A stretch of 64,000 bases of DNA from Hydractinia symbiolongicarpus (GCF_029227915.1 NC_079878.1:6200001-6264000), one strand, 5' to 3'; positions 45,401-58,214 are shown, counted from the first letter of the stretch. The notes: generated by a model from the sequence alone, not told the origin. A program made the numbers and translations.

Positions 45401-47685
45401 AATGACAGCGCGCAACTTTATTTCAGACGTTCTGCAAAGTAATTAATTTTATGCTAAAAGGCAAACAAGAACGCATGACATACCGAAGCGAGAATTATTT
45501 ATGACTAGCGAATTATCGTAGATCTTTCCACGGGATAATATCAAAATAAACTCCCCTACTCATACAAACATCCAGATACAACCTGCAATACTTAAGAAGT
45601 TCTTTTAAATATATTAAGGTGTTAAGAATGTGAGTACAACCCTCATTTTAATTAGCAGGCCCCAGTCATAAAAAATATTTTGTCGCTATATGGAGCTGTT
45701 TCGTTTTTAGAAATTAGAAAATTAATAAATTTTGAGCTTTTTTTTTTTTTTTTTGAAAAGCATATTTCGTCAGAATATGATTGTGCCAGTGAAAAAATGA
45801 ATATTGTGGCTGACCTTCTGTCTTTAAGGGTGTCCGATAATTAGTGAGAAAACTTTAATGTTTTATTAGGGTAATCCATGAACTATTTTACCATTTTGCG
45901 CCTAATGCCTCCCTTTAAGAGACTACTCTTCGAAAAAAAACGCCGAGGACATTTATTTACATTTTTAAGTATACCAGTTACCTTGTGGATAAATTTTCGC
46001 GGGCAAATTTTTAATCATTTCACGGATACCGATATTCGCAGATCTTTATAATTGAGAATGAAAATGACTACTAATGAATTTTAAGTTTTAATTATAAATA
46101 AAGTTGTAAATAAACACTTTCAAGCCAAAATGTTCAAGGATTACTGTCTAGTTTGACAAAAGAGCATTGATTTGTTGAGTGGAAACGGTAAAACACTGCG
46201 AAGACAGGCGACTTTTTTGTCTCAGAATATTTTTAAACGGTAACGACAATGTAAAGGCAAGGAGACGTGTTTCCTGTGTAAACCTGGACCGTCTACTGTT
46301 CACGGGAAGTGTTGTTGGCGTCATAAATTATCATCGTTTGGCAGTTAAATAAATTTATACACAACTTCTGTCAAACATTGCTTATTGCAAAGAGAAGTGG
46401 CCGGTAACTTTCAGAACAGGGGTGGTTTGAACAAAATAAGGTCCCTTCCAACCCTTTGTCATCTCCCTACCATCGACTATTTTTTTGAGCCTAGCAAGAG
46501 AAGGTGTGGCTACTTTAAAAAAAACAAAGCAGTTTTATACTCACATTGCATTGATAAACTGTGCATTTGTCTACTTCGCTGCGCCATGTTTCTTTGTTAT
46601 TATAGTAACGTCCACTTACAACGCAACCTAGCACGTTTAAAAATTACCTTAGTGAGTTAATAAATAAAGAAGTAACCTGGTAGTTAAGTAGCTACAACAT
46701 GTGTGTCCTACCTTTACATCTTCTGCAGCATTTTTGAGGATCGGATTCTTGCAACCTGCATGATAGGTTGGGGCAAGTTTCTCTCATGATTTTACAAACA
46801 TTCTAAATAGTTTTAAGTCACGGATTATCCACACTAGCCTGATTATCCACACTAGCCTGATTATCCACACTAGCCTGGTGCAAAAACAACCGCGTGTTTT
46901 GCTGAGGACACAACATATGTGAGAAAAGATATGTAACTTGTATACAGATCTTTGTTTTTAAAAAATATGAGATAACCCACCTCGTCGCGAGGGATATTTT
47001 AAAGCCTACGAAATGGTAACGGACTGCGCTAATTTTGAACCTTTTCTTAAGAATATCATATGCATGGAAGAGCCCTGTGGACGAAGTTGTGACACAACAT
47101 GATGTTGCATGATCACTTTAAATGTTGCGTTTTTGCACATTGAGGTTAAAATTAAGGACACTTGATGTGTATTGATACTTCACGTCAACGGTTACGTCAA
47201 TATAAATATTTGTTTCCTGCAATTAAATCGTATTGCGTTTAAGAGTTATTCCTACTTATATTAAAGTAAAAACATTGCATGTAATACACATTTTTGTAAG
47301 AAACAGGTTTATAATGAAACTCTAAAATTACTTTTGGCTCGAATACATGCCTATTCTGGACTGGCATCCATTTTCTGAAAAAAATATAAGTTTTTTTAAG
47401 AAACAATTTAAAAAACTACCTCTCGCCAGGATTTTTATATGATCGTACGTATGTGCATCAAAATAGTTCGCTCCTAATGTTTTCTTCTTATTCGTATGAG
47501 AAAAAAGCTACTGAAGTAGAATTTGCGTATCATTCACAAACTTATTGTATACCTTTTCTGTGCATATACATTTGAAGCATGGATTCCATTTCATAACTTG
47601 TAAAAATGCGGCTTGAAATCCAGTGCTTATACACTTCCTGAAATCTATGAAATTTAACAATTATAAAAACAAAAACAACGACAGC

Positions 47686-47717
<32 letters not shown>

Positions 47718-47912
47718 AAACAACAATGACAGCGACATCGACATCGACTTACACATGCTGCAAAATCATAATTTTAAACTATTTTAAAGGTCGCATATCG
47801 AGTTGTAAAATATTTTAAACTTCTCATTATCAAAAAATACAATACCTGTTTCTAATCTTGGTTTTGTACTAACGAGAGCAACAAAACTAATGAAGATGAT
47901 TCTGAAGTCCAT
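39461..47912 (-). CDS. BMPER: BMP-binding regulator with five VWC, VWD, C8 and TIL domains (BMPER/Crossveinless-2 type)
   Basis: 14 exons in one frame (668 codons), in coding order: 47846-47912, 47553-47644, 46712-46802, 46545-46627, 44121-44211, 43712-43788, 43508-43604, 43055-43167, 42878-42980, 42512-42549, 42056-42160, 41416-41467, 40120-40929, 39461-39648. The protein starts with a signal peptide (MDFRIIFISFVALVST). Five cysteine-rich VWC units follow (about 26-83, 84-141, 142-199, 213-271, 274-336). Next is a VWD domain with CIAFGDPHYRTFDG (341-354) and CGLCGNFNG (471-479), then C8 cysteines and a C-terminal TIL module (about 607-660). This is the exact layout and near length of BMPER/Crossveinless-2 (685 residues in human), a secreted modulator of BMP signalling that binds BMPs and Chordin. 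The FGDPH site is where relatives are proteolytically cleaved. VWD and C8 share one 810-bp exon. VWC1 is the most diverged. Confidence 0.9.
42219..42311. repeat. G-rich GGGTGGGTTGAGGT minisatellite
   Basis: A run of gaggtggggtgggtt-type words on the plus strand in an intron of the BMPER-like gene. The many G tracts could form a quadruplex (inference). Confidence 0.8.
44510..44602 (+). repeat. Possible tRNA-derived SINE fragment
   Basis: A region with an A-box-like tggtgtcgtggtgc and a B-box-like ggttcgagtct (44576-44586), spaced as in tRNA-derived repeats, followed by ctcgtccccag, which matches the recurring MITE motif in reverse. It lies in a BMPER-like intron. It is too diverged for a tRNA call. 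Confidence 0.3.
46823..46876. repeat. 18-bp unit, three perfect copies
   Basis: gattatccacactagcct is repeated three times without change, 20 nt upstream (gene orientation) of the exon at 46712-46802. Confidence 0.9.
47685..47717. repeat. (AAC)n microsatellite
   Basis: A run of about ten AAC units inside a broader AAC/GACA-rich stretch (47665-47750) in intron 1 of the BMPER-like gene. Confidence 0.9.
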
Positions 47913-47970
47913 ACGAGCTGTCGAGCAAGCATCTGGTTAACGATCCAATTTACAACATAACTAATATTCC

Positions 47971-47972
47971 CT
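47971..47972 (-). promoter_or_regulatory. Candidate 5'UTR splice or trans-splice acceptor of the BMPER-like gene
   Basis: On the coding strand, ggttatttatttcag ends 58 nt upstream of the start codon. The 58-nt leader between has no other ATG in frame. A distant 5' exon or a spliced leader would both fit. Confidence 0.4.
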
Positions 47973-50377
47973 GAAATAAATAACCAACATGCTCAAATAT
48001 CTTCTTCTGTCATAGCTGTAATATTTGTATGTCAATTTTAAAACCATTAGTATCAATTGTGTCCACATGTTTACTTGTTTATTTATTTACATCCATTTCA
48101 ACTCAATTTATTTGCTTTTTTGCAGAAGACGCGCTCTCAGAATCGCCGCATGTTGATCTAAATATATTTCATGTTTTATTTTCATAGAAAATACTTTGTA
48201 TATTGTCTTTTACATGCGATTCTATAAAAAAACAAGAGCTCAATCGAAATACGTGTTCAGATTTGCAACAACAAAACACTGTTGCTTTTTAACAGATCAT
48301 CTTGTATAAAAACTGAACATTATTTCATACGAAGATTTACATTCTATCGGAACATAACATGTACAGCTTAAAAAATATCAACTATCATGACGACGGGTAT
48401 TGTCAGACAAAATTGTTATTTCTAAAGTTCTCTGTTAAACAAACATTTCATAAACAAGTGTCAGTCATTCCCGCAATAATATATCTGACGTATTCCAGCG
48501 CACACTAAGTTCAGGTTTGCCTCCGTTTAAGTTACTGCGCATGTCATTAATGGCGCCGGTTTGAAGATATGGAATTGTAGATTAGTTTGCATGAAAGGAG
48601 CTCATTGATAAACGCGTCGTACGTGAGACAAGACATAAAAGAGCGCAAAAGTATCTATCAGATTTTGTCTAGCCATTTCTACAAGTTGATTGCATTTTTT
48701 TAATTCCAACATCACTTTTGTCGTCATATGTTGTGCTAGGTAAAAGGACATCTTTTTGCACTGAAGCAAGTTGCCTCGTTATGCTGAGTTGATAAAAACA
48801 TCTCTTCTTGGTGAACTTAATTCACTTTAATAATAAAAGAAAAAGTATCATCTTTAAACACTTAGCTCTTGCTTATGTTACGCTCATATGTTCTTAATTC
48901 AAAACGTATAACAATGCGCCATTTTTAAGGAATTAAGGGAACAGTAAACATTGAGGTCGGATGTTTTGGTGGTCTTCGTGGCTGCACTAACTTCACACCA
49001 AACATCCTATACAAGAAGTCGCTAAGTAGAGGCGGATAAAAAGGAGTTAACAAAAGATGATGCGGCTAGATAAACGAAATAATCACATTAACTTCCAAAC
49101 ATTTAAATAAACTGTTTGCATGATCCGGGGGAAAATCACTTGTATGTTAAATTTTGTTTATCTTACGTGAAATTTTCAAGCTATTGTCGTCTAGCGTTGC
49201 GACTCTCATATTAGAGAGCTACCTACATTCGACAACCAAACGAACCTCTAGGATAGAAGAAATCGCGCGCAGTTCTTTGTACGGTGTCATAAATACAATT
49301 TGACTTCCGCAACTTGGACGAGTACGAATAAGCGAAATATTTTAAACTTAAGATGGATAATGTGCTATTGTTTAAAACTGCAAATCGCAAATTGAAAACT
49401 TTCGTAGACATTGATGTAAACACTTAAAAAGGATGAAAAATGTTTGAAAGACATCCAATTCCTAAAGGCCCATCTTAAAACTTTGTAGAGCTCAATGTGC
49501 TGTTGTGTCTTTTATCAAATCTGAATAAAATGTAAACAAAAAAAAAGTTTAATCGCAGGTTTTGTTATTTATGCTTCTTGTGGGTTTTTTTGCCGCGGTT
49601 TTTATTTTTAGCCGCTTTTTTCAACTCTAAGCACGTGTATCTGGAAAAAATATCTGCGCAATTATCCTTAAATCATAACCACTGTGTATGTCGTCCATGC
49701 GTACGGTTTATACGTTAACAAAAAAATAACACAGTCGGGTGGGATGGATATTCCCAAAGTAGCTCTCTGTAGCAGTAAAGATGTCGTCTCTCATAACTGA
49801 ATTTGTGCTTCCTATTAGCGGCATGCAAAACTACAAGATGTAATAATAAGAAAAATTACTCCCTAATTATGACTCTTTAGTTCTTTGTAGCGTGATTACA
49901 ATCAAAATTGTCGGCGTATTTCTTAAAATAATACCAACTTGAGTAAAAAACTATTTTAGGGTTATTCTTTGTCGTCTGTTGGCGGGAAAAATAATTTAAT
50001 CAAAGTTCACATGTGTTGTTATGTAATATGGCGTATCGTGACTTTATAATGAGTTGTTTACTGTCCATCCTAAGTTTTTGTTTCCCCATTCCTTCCTACA
50101 AGTCCTAACTAAGTCGCTTCGTCGACGAGAAAAAGTTGATGATAAACGGAAATGAATAGCCGTAGGTGGGATGTTTTGAACTAGATGCCTTTTTTATAGC
50201 AGAGAAAATCCAATTAACCTGATTTGAATATGTTGTTTTGACTAAATGCATCACAGAAACTTCGATGAAATTTAATATTGTTTATTTAGAGTATTTGAAA
50301 TGAGATACCTTGGCTGCAGTATCATCTGATTGCAGACAAAGATAGGGCGGACTAAGACAGGCATGACACAAGTATCA

Positions 50378-50426
50378 TAGACAAAGATGATAGACAAAAA
50401 TGGTAGACAAAAATGGTAGACTAAGA
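50378..50426. repeat. 13-bp tandem repeat
   Basis: Three to four copies of tagacaaaaatgg, the first and last diverged. Confidence 0.75.
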
Positions 50427-51185
50427 TAAGACGCATATTGCGAATTATATTACAGCAATCAGTTTCTGTTAGAGATATTTCACAACACGAATCGGGCTTG
50501 ATTGTAAAAAAATTATACAGAAAATACAGTCATCTCCAGACAGGGTTGACACTGCATTCCTTAATTTTTACCCAATACATTCTTTAATGAAAAAGAGAAA
50601 ATGCTGAAGGGAACTTAAACTGCTAACACTTGTTTCAAGTTAACATTGTGGATAGACAATTGGTTTTCTGCACTCAACGAAGGAGTGGGTGAAGGGTAAT
50701 TTTATTCTGTCTCGTTTTTTACCTACCTTTAACTACCATGATCTAGCCCAGTTTCAGCATTACTTTACAAAAAGTTCTTTCACATCAAAGGCTTGCGCTT
50801 ATCACGTCAGCAGTAACAATCGTGACAACGTGCGGCTTTTACATACGACTAATTTGACTGACGCCTTTAGGCATCAAGGAATCTTTATTCTTATCTAAAA
50901 AATGTGTATGATGAGACACAGAACCCGTTTCTTGAATTCTTAGATTTTATCGTGGAAAAATTTGCTGATATAGCGTAACTATAGAATCTTTCGCTGCTAT
51001 GGAGAAAATACAGTTAAGATGCTTGTTTGTGAATATCACACATCTTTTCCTCGTTGTTCATTGCTTGTTGTCCATCCTTGTCTCCAGGGTCTTTTAACCT
51101 CTGAGACATCATTATGAATCAGCCAATATAGTCCCTGGTATATGCTGGCCACGACCATATATCAAATTAATCAAAAACACTCAAA

Positions 51186-51203
51186 GCCCTGGGCACGAGG
51201 TTG
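51186..51203 (+). repeat. Copy of the CCCTGGGnACGAGGTTG dispersed motif
   Basis: gccctgggcacgaggttg is the exact reverse complement of the left end of the hairpin MITE at 37699. A partner-like inverted end (ttgtctccagggtc) lies near 51078-51091, so a decayed element of about 130 bp is possible. Confidence 0.45.
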
Positions 51204-51886
51204 CTTGTTTTATTTCATGTTGTGAATTACAGAATCTAGTTTATTGGAACGTTGGGAACGTTTTTGAGAAATATTATGCACTCAGTTTCTTTTACTTGTA
51301 TTGCTATTTAACGATGAAAGTATCGTCTCGCTGTCTCTGTAACATGTACAGTCAAAAGAATGGAATCGAACTAAGTTTTATAAGTAGTTACTAACGATGA
51401 CTTTTATACAAAAGCATGACTGACATAGATAAATTTAAAAAAATAATACCTATATATGTTTACCATCAATATTTCCTACAATCGTAATGAATATTCGAAC
51501 ACAGGTGGAAAATGACAATCGACGCTGTGTACTTCGTAATTTTTTAACGTCATTTATATATGAGAGGGGGGCGGGTTTAATAAAAAAGTTTGTCGAGTTG
51601 CTTCCCAGTGACAAGTAGACTCGTTCCTATTTCAGGATATCCGATTTAATCTAATGTATTAATAACTTGAAATAATATTTTCTTCTGTTGATACCTTTAA
51701 GTCGTGTATTAATCCATGCCGGAAGAAACGCTAGTGAAGAGACAGCATTAACATAATGTTTAGCTAGCATGTTAAAAGTTAGTCACAGACAGACAAGATT
51801 TATTCATAGACGGAAGAACAAACTTTGTATTGATCTCTTGAAATTTCAACTGTGATATTATTTGTAGTTTACTCGCCGTCACCCTC

Positions 51887-51935
51887 GTTACCAGGTCCTC
51901 GACACAGAAAATAAAATGTCCTGAGAATGAGGTTG
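51887..51935. repeat. Small element with inverted CCTCGTTnCCAGG ends
   Basis: The left end has accctcgttaccaggtcctc and the right end gtcctgagaatgaggttg, imperfect inverses of each other, with only about 15 bp between. It belongs to the same family as 37699-37789. Confidence 0.45.
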
Positions 51936-54554
51936 CTTGTTGTTAGTGTAAGCGTTCTTACGAAGCAACAATCCTTGGAAGGCTTGTGTGGGGAAAATAG
52001 CTTCCATTTTATTCAGCAATAGCTCTAAAAGCGTTGGGAACACTATTTTTTGCACCTTAACACATTATTTAAATAGCGCCTATAATAACCTATAATAAGG
52101 CAGTCGTAACCACGCTGAGGCCTCCATTTTACCATTTTACCCCCTTAAATTCAAAACCAATTTGTTGCTTTCAAAAGTTCATTTACCTAGTTTACATTTT
52201 CTTAAGGACTATGTTGACGAAACCTGCTGTCAATATGGCTCGACACCCCTTCATTTTCGACAGCGTTCAACTCAAGAGTGACGGAAATACTGTGGACGCT
52301 TCTATTAAGAGTAGGACATCTTTTATTGTCACCTTATTTTCACGTTTAAGAAGCCATAATTTTTAACTCCAAAAATGTTTTTAGTAGCTCCGTACTTTGT
52401 CAGCTGATAATTTTGTTTTTTAAATTTGTCGAAATTTAGAGAGTTGCGGCATGCAATTACTTTACATCATCTAAGCCCCCATGCTTCTTATCATAAACAT
52501 GTTTCTTAAAAAACGGGACAATGCTGAAAAAGAATGACGAAAATTATTTCATCACTGAAGTTTTTATTCTTGACTTCTCTACTTTCAAAATGAAATTCCT
52601 CAAAACAAACAAGTACTTTGCAAGTTTTATGCATTTTATCTGTTATTAAATTCTAGGCCTGTCTAAAAGAGGCGGCTACTGAGGATATAGAGAAACCAAA
52701 AAAAATAACGAATCAGAGAACGATCAATTTACTTTAGTAATTTTAATTTTGTAAAGTGGAGATAGTTATTGATTCTTAACAATCCTTGGATGAGAGTTGA
52801 TAATTAGCATAATCAGTATGCATAGTAGATGTTCTTTTTTAAAAAGCAAAGCTAATATCAGAGACAGCTGTAGCGACGCAGTTAAACCATATGTCGGAAA
52901 TGTAAGGAAAATGATCGTAGTGAGACCTATCCTTCTAGGTGAAACGAATGTATTGACTTTTTTTAAGATGATGAACTAAAATTTACCGCTTTTTCAGGAA
53001 ACTTGGTTTTCATAATAAAAAGGCAAATTGGCTTTCGCTAACTCAGCTGGAATGTTTTCAGTGTAGCTAGCTAACGTTGTTTCAATTCTTCAAAATAGCC
53101 GGTGTAATCTTGTGATCTAGTTCAATTTTTTTTGCAGTCTCAAAAATGCTTCTGTAAGTTAAGTAAGAATAAAAATAAGCATTCCTTTCATCATATGTAA
53201 GGAGGAAGTGTGGCAAAAGTGTGCGTGTGTGTGCCGGGGGAAGGTGAGGGTAATCACCTCCTTGATATATAATTCACTGTAGCTTTCAAAAACGTTAAGC
53301 CAAAATGACAGCTCACCTGAATTTTTGACATCTAACTGTTTTGCACATAACGTTTTGACATATAAGTAGCTAATTCCTTCAAACTATGATTTGCGATAGT
53401 TACTTCTGATATCATCGATTTTAAAAAAATTCAGGATACTTATAGGCCATAAATCTAATTCTTTTAGAACCGTTCATTACCTTAATAACCGGCAGATTAA
53501 TAAAGTAATAGAACTTAACTATTCTGACGCCGCAAACTAATCAGATACAACCTAGTTACCAGATCACATCTTCTATTTTTGTTTATATTTCTAACGATAC
53601 TAATTAATCATAACGGCATAAAATAGGATTTATAACATTTTCTTTGGAGAGGGATTATGACCTTTTTTTGCTTACAATATTCTCCTTACGGCACACGAAA
53701 TTAAATTGTATTTATAACTTAAAATAGAATTTTTATTACAAAAAAGAAAAAAAAATGTCTGAGTAATAAGCCTTTTCATGTAAAAAGAAAAAACGTTTGT
53801 GTAAGAGTATTTATGCTCAAAATAAAATTTCAAAAACAAACATTACGCCCATCTTTAGTGAATAACCAAAAGAGATAAAAATGAGCACAAAACTAAGGAC
53901 CAGAATATGTACGACGAGCGAACCTGTAGAACCAACCGGTGGATTTTGTTACGGCCTAACACCTAGTTTAAATTGAAACCATAAGTCGTTAATCCTCGGT
54001 CTCGTTGCATAAAAGTTAAAGTCGTTATCTCTGTATGATCCGACTGTCAGTTTCGCCATCCATGTGTCATTATTTCCTCTTGTCCTTTGTAATTCTCCAT
54101 CTTGTTGTTGTGGAGACGATCGTTGAAAGGGAGATCGATGATGCTTTCATCTTAAATTAAATTTGAGACCAAAAGAACCTCGGCCTGAAGGGTTCTTGCA
54201 AGTAATTGCTAGTGGCTTTGACATCAAAAAACCCTGAGGACGAGGATAAGACCGAACAAGTAAATATAATTTCCCGCCTTAAAAATGTGGAAATTTCTTT
54301 GTAGCAAATAAAGATCGTGTTTAGATGTGTTTCTATTTCTGTACCTTCCATATTATATAAATCTCATTGCCAGATATTTTTTCCTTCAATGAGATTATGT
54401 TATATGTTGAATATAATATTCGTTACTTCGTATAGTCAGTAGTAACCTAGTTAACAAAAAGTAGTTCCGATGTTGGATTTGTGTCTTTTTTTTTACATAA
54501 CCGTAGAAACGCTGATATTCAAATATTTATACAATTTCCTTATCTCTTTTTTCA

Positions 54555-54633
54555 TACCGGGACGAGATAACTTTTTTTCTTTTTCGCCGTTCTGAAATCG
54601 AAAAAGAAAAAGTCCTGAGGTTAAGGTTGTTCT
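54555..54633. repeat. Hairpin element with CTTTTTCTTTTTCG arms
   Basis: Arms ctttttttctttttcg and cgaaaaagaaaaagtc flank about 12 nt, bracketed by cgggacgagat and ctgaggttaaggttg. The outer parts again resemble the CCTGnGnACGAGGTTG family. Confidence 0.5.
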
Positions 54634-55009
54634 TCTTATTTCAATCACTCTCTTAGTTTCAATACATGGCGATCTTTTAATTGTGAATAGGTTGAACAAA
54701 CTTTTCAAGAAACCCATTGAGATAAATTTACGGTTGAAGTTGGAACATTTAGAACCCAGGGTTTCTTATTGGAAACTTGCATCTGAAATAATAAAGTTTT
54801 ATTGTTTGATAGTATCCTTATGTGTTAAAAATGTAAACAATTTGATGCCATTACCATATTAGGTATGCTCTCTTTGTTTATAGCGTCATTTTTTTTACAA
54901 AAAATATAATTGGTCAATTTGTTCCCGGCTTCTTCTTTACTTTTCTGGTATGTCAAGTGCATTACACAGAAGCAAAGAAAAAGTCTTAGAAACATGATTG
55001 TTAATAGAT

Positions 55010-55600
55010 TTTATCTTACTGTGGAAAGTTTATCATTTCTTGAACATAATAGTTTAGTAGGCGACGTTTCGGGAGATCCTTCTCCCATCATCGGACAAAG
55101 TAAAATGATGTTGAGCATGTATTTATATAATTGCAGAGGATCAAAATTCATAAAAATTAACCAATCAGAAACGAGCTGATAATTACAGTTAAATACAGTA
55201 ATTAACATTTTCGGACCTGGATGTAGGTAACTACTTCTTTTGTAGGGCTGGTAACCAAATCTCAGGAAGTTGATACGAGATGCTGTTTATGTGTTTGTTA
55301 CGTTCTACACTGTTGATGGTTTCTTTAATCTTCCTGGCCGTTGTTCTGGATTCTCTGTCAATGATTTTCTTCTCATCCCAATTAAACTGATGACTTCTGC
55401 TGCAGCTGTGGTCCGCAATTTCGTTTTTCTTCACATCTCCGTTTCTCACTGCGCGCATATGTTCTTGTACTCTTTCCACAGTAATATGAATACTGAACAG
55501 ACAAACCGAAATAATATCTTCAATAATAGGTTTTATCCTGTTTGCGTTATACATCTTTAGTATGCAAGGTATTTCTATACTCATACTAAATTCACGCAAT
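55010..55600 (-). mobile_element. Penelope-like element fragment: GIY-YIG endonuclease C-terminus and 3' tail
   Basis: The frame 55231-55599 (minus) shows the distal endonuclease region of Penelope-like elements: EHMRAVRNGDVKKNEIADH, then WDEKKIIDRESRTTARKIKE, with the usual end ISYQLPEIWLPAL. Downstream (55010-55230) is a non-coding tail with gatgatgggagaaggatctc and cgaaacgtcgcctac. This tail is duplicated at 11235-11398 in the opposite orientation. The reverse transcriptase part is missing, so the copy is truncated. Confidence 0.75.
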
Positions 55601-55899
55601 TTGAACTCCTCAAAGTTTTTACTTGTTAAAAATGTGGCTAATAGTTGATAAGATCAGCATGGCCATTTTTCTCGAATTTCAGGATCTGATATTTTCCGTT
55701 AAAGGGCGACCTTTTACTTCTGGTTAGTCATATCTGAATGTAAAGTTGTTTGGGTTATTATCGTACGCAGAGGATGGACATGCTACACAGGATCTCTTAC
55801 TTTTAGTGATTAACGTTGTCCTTTCTGTGTCTTTTTCAAGCTGAACTGCGATAGTTCAAATATGATAACGCAATTCTTTTTGAAGATTTCAATGTTCCC

Positions 55900-58060
55900 G
55901 AAATGAATGAATTTATGAAACGTTTTGACACACTGAATTAATTTTTTTTGATATTATAATAGATCATACATGCGACAAATCGACCACAAACCCTCTTGTA
56001 TTGATCATATATGGGTGTCCAATAAACGTAGTTTTCATCATACCTGCGCCGCGGAAGGGGGGTTATCCGATTTTCAGAAAAAGACAATATTGTTTTTGAA
56101 TGCAGGGATATCGAAAACGGATCCGTGGTCTATCAAATATCGTAGTTAGAAAAAACTTTAATGAGATTCTTTTCAAGGATAGTATTCAGAGCTTCGTGCA
56201 AAATAATAATATAACTGTTATATGCATCATTCGTTAAGGGATTGAAGCAGCTTATGAATCAACATGCTTCAATGAAGAAGAGATATTACAAAATAACTAG
56301 TCACTATTTATGACAAACAATTCAATTATATTGAGATCTAAAAAGAAGAACCGATACAATAGATCCGTGTATTGAAAATTGGAACGATATTCAGTTGTAA
56401 TGAAAAGAATGTGTACGACTTATCAGAGGCGCGAGAAAGAATTACTTTTTATGAAAAAGCTATCCGACAACAAAACATTTGGGAAAGCTGTTAAACCAAA
56501 TTGCAAGCAAGAAAACGGTCAGTGTCGTAATAGAAGAAAATAGTAAAGTGGATGTTGCAAACAAAATAAACGATCATTTTGTCAACATTACGTCTACGTT
56601 AAATGTAAATGATGTTCCGCAGAGTATGGCTGCACAGTTTTTACATAACGAAACTAAAAGTATCATTATGAAGCATGAAAACCATCTGAGTATTATATCA
56701 AAATAAACATTCCGACATCAGAAATAAAAATGAATTTTCACTAGTATTTAAACTAGTGTCATGGACAAGTATATACATCAGTTAAAAAATAACAAAAGCG
56801 ACACCAGAAGGTGATATACCATAGAAGATATTTAATCAGTTTTCCGACATTTATGCAGAAAAAAACCTGACGCAGACGTTAACTAGATCTATTCTCTGTT
56901 ATCTAGAGAAAATCAATTTCCAGAACAGTTGAAATCTGCTGATGTAAAACATGTATATAAAAGTGCTGACAAAGCATCTAAGCTTAATTACAGACCTTTT
57001 AAGTAGACTTCCAGCTATGTCTAAGGTTTTTGAAAAAAGATGTTTGATTAGATCCACACATTTATGACACTCTTTTCTCGGGGTTTGAAAAGGGCTATAG
57101 TAGTAAACATCCACGCATGATTAAAATGTGTCACAAATATCTGGACCAAGGAAGGGTTGTTTAAAAGTTGCACATGGACTTAAGTAAAGCCTTCGCCTAT
57201 GAAAACCATAGATTACTTTTAGCTAAGCTTTATGCGTACTGTTTTTCGTGTAGTGCTTTCTCTTCTATAAAAGCCTATCTGAGTGAGCGGTACCAAAGGG
57301 TAGGTGTGGAATGGATTCTTTAGTTTCTTTGAATTTATAGTCATGTCAAACAGATATGCTAGATCACCAAATACTTTCTTATAACTTCGAAATCTGGGTA
57401 GGGGACAATGTGTTTTGGATGTTTTTTTTTTATCAATAATGGACTACAACTGAATGCGTCAAAATGCAAGTTCGTTATTTTTGGAAAACCACCCAGTCTA
57501 CCAGATACTTAAATTTGGGTAATGTTGAATTAAAAGAAAAAAAACTCTGCAACTTTGATCATGTTAATAAACTCTGTAAGGGAGCTTGAAGAGAACTATA
57601 ATGTCAAAATTGAGGCCTTATCACGTATAACACATTTTACGTTGACTTTTAAACTTTAACTTCTAAAAAAATATGTTTTTTAGTAGCAATTTCAACTATT
57701 GTCCCCTGATTTAGGGTTTTTTAAGTAGATCTTTTCTCTCTGCTCCAACCAAAGTTAATCGTGTTTCACCAGGACTCGATGCTTCCCTAGAAATGCAGTC
57801 AGGAAAATATGTTTATTGCTGTCAGCTATTGTTAAAGAAGGTTTATAAAGCAATCAATGGCTTATCTACTTGTTACATGAAAAGTGTAAAAATATTTTAT
57901 ACAACTTTGGATCTGCTTGTATTATACAGCGAAATAGGGCTGCACAAGCGTACGGTTACAAACTGATCCTTACATATTGCGACCGCCCCGGATAAAATCT
58001 TCGTGATGCGATGGTTTTACGCCCATAATTTACAAAAATACAAGTTGGCTCTTATACTAT
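55900..58060 (+). mobile_element. Degenerate non-LTR retrotransposon (LINE) remnant
   Basis: Pieces of an endonuclease/reverse-transcriptase polyprotein appear in order on the plus strand with many stops and frameshifts: IDHIW-like words near 56010; the linker NKINDHFVNITSTLN (56479-56706); FPEQLKSADVKHVYK and NYRPF near 56910-57000; MDLSKAFAYENHRLLLAKL and SIKAYLSERYQRV near 57176-57303; INNGLQLNASKCKFVIFG near 57435-57490; a C-terminal tail to about 58060. The segment that should encode the YADD catalytic motif is missing and is replaced by a copy of SRSF10 exon 1 (57331-57405). This is an older family than the LINE at 58941-61127. Confidence 0.8.
57331..57405 (+). pseudogene. Decayed copy of SRSF10-like exon 1
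   Basis: 75 bp align without gaps to 58203-58277 (5'UTR end plus first coding exon of the SRSF10-like gene) with about six mismatches. Translation from the corresponding ATG keeps MSNRYAR but meets TAA where the original has TAC (Tyr), and the donor is lost (gggtagggga instead of a GT donor). It is therefore a non-functional exon copy embedded in a LINE remnant. Confidence 0.8.
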
Positions 58061-58214
58061 AATTTGTATTCTTGAGATTTTGTTATAGACACGCTTCGGG
58101 GGTATACTCGCCTATTGCTGTCTTTAAACTTTGTTCTTCTCGGTTTCCTTTCTTTCTGCCATTTCGTGGCGAACAAGAGTTGTTGTGTTGTTCAAATCTA
58201 AAGAATTTATAGTC

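Larger units (their letters stand above)
47913..54999. other. Seven-kilobase gene-free region upstream of the BMPER-like gene
   Basis: I see no coding exon. The BMPER-like promoter should be at its left end. Repeats include a 13-bp tandem (50378-50426), single ends of the CCTGnGnACGAGGTTG element (about 51186-51203, 51919-51935, 54231-54247) and a hairpin at 54555-54633. Regulatory elements are plausible but cannot be recognised by eye. Confidence 0.5.

Noticed and set aside
47355-47395. Additional BMPER exon after ttttttcag at about 47379
   Set aside because: The frame meets TAG after seven codons, while joining 47553-47644 directly to 46712-46802 preserves the VWC domain.
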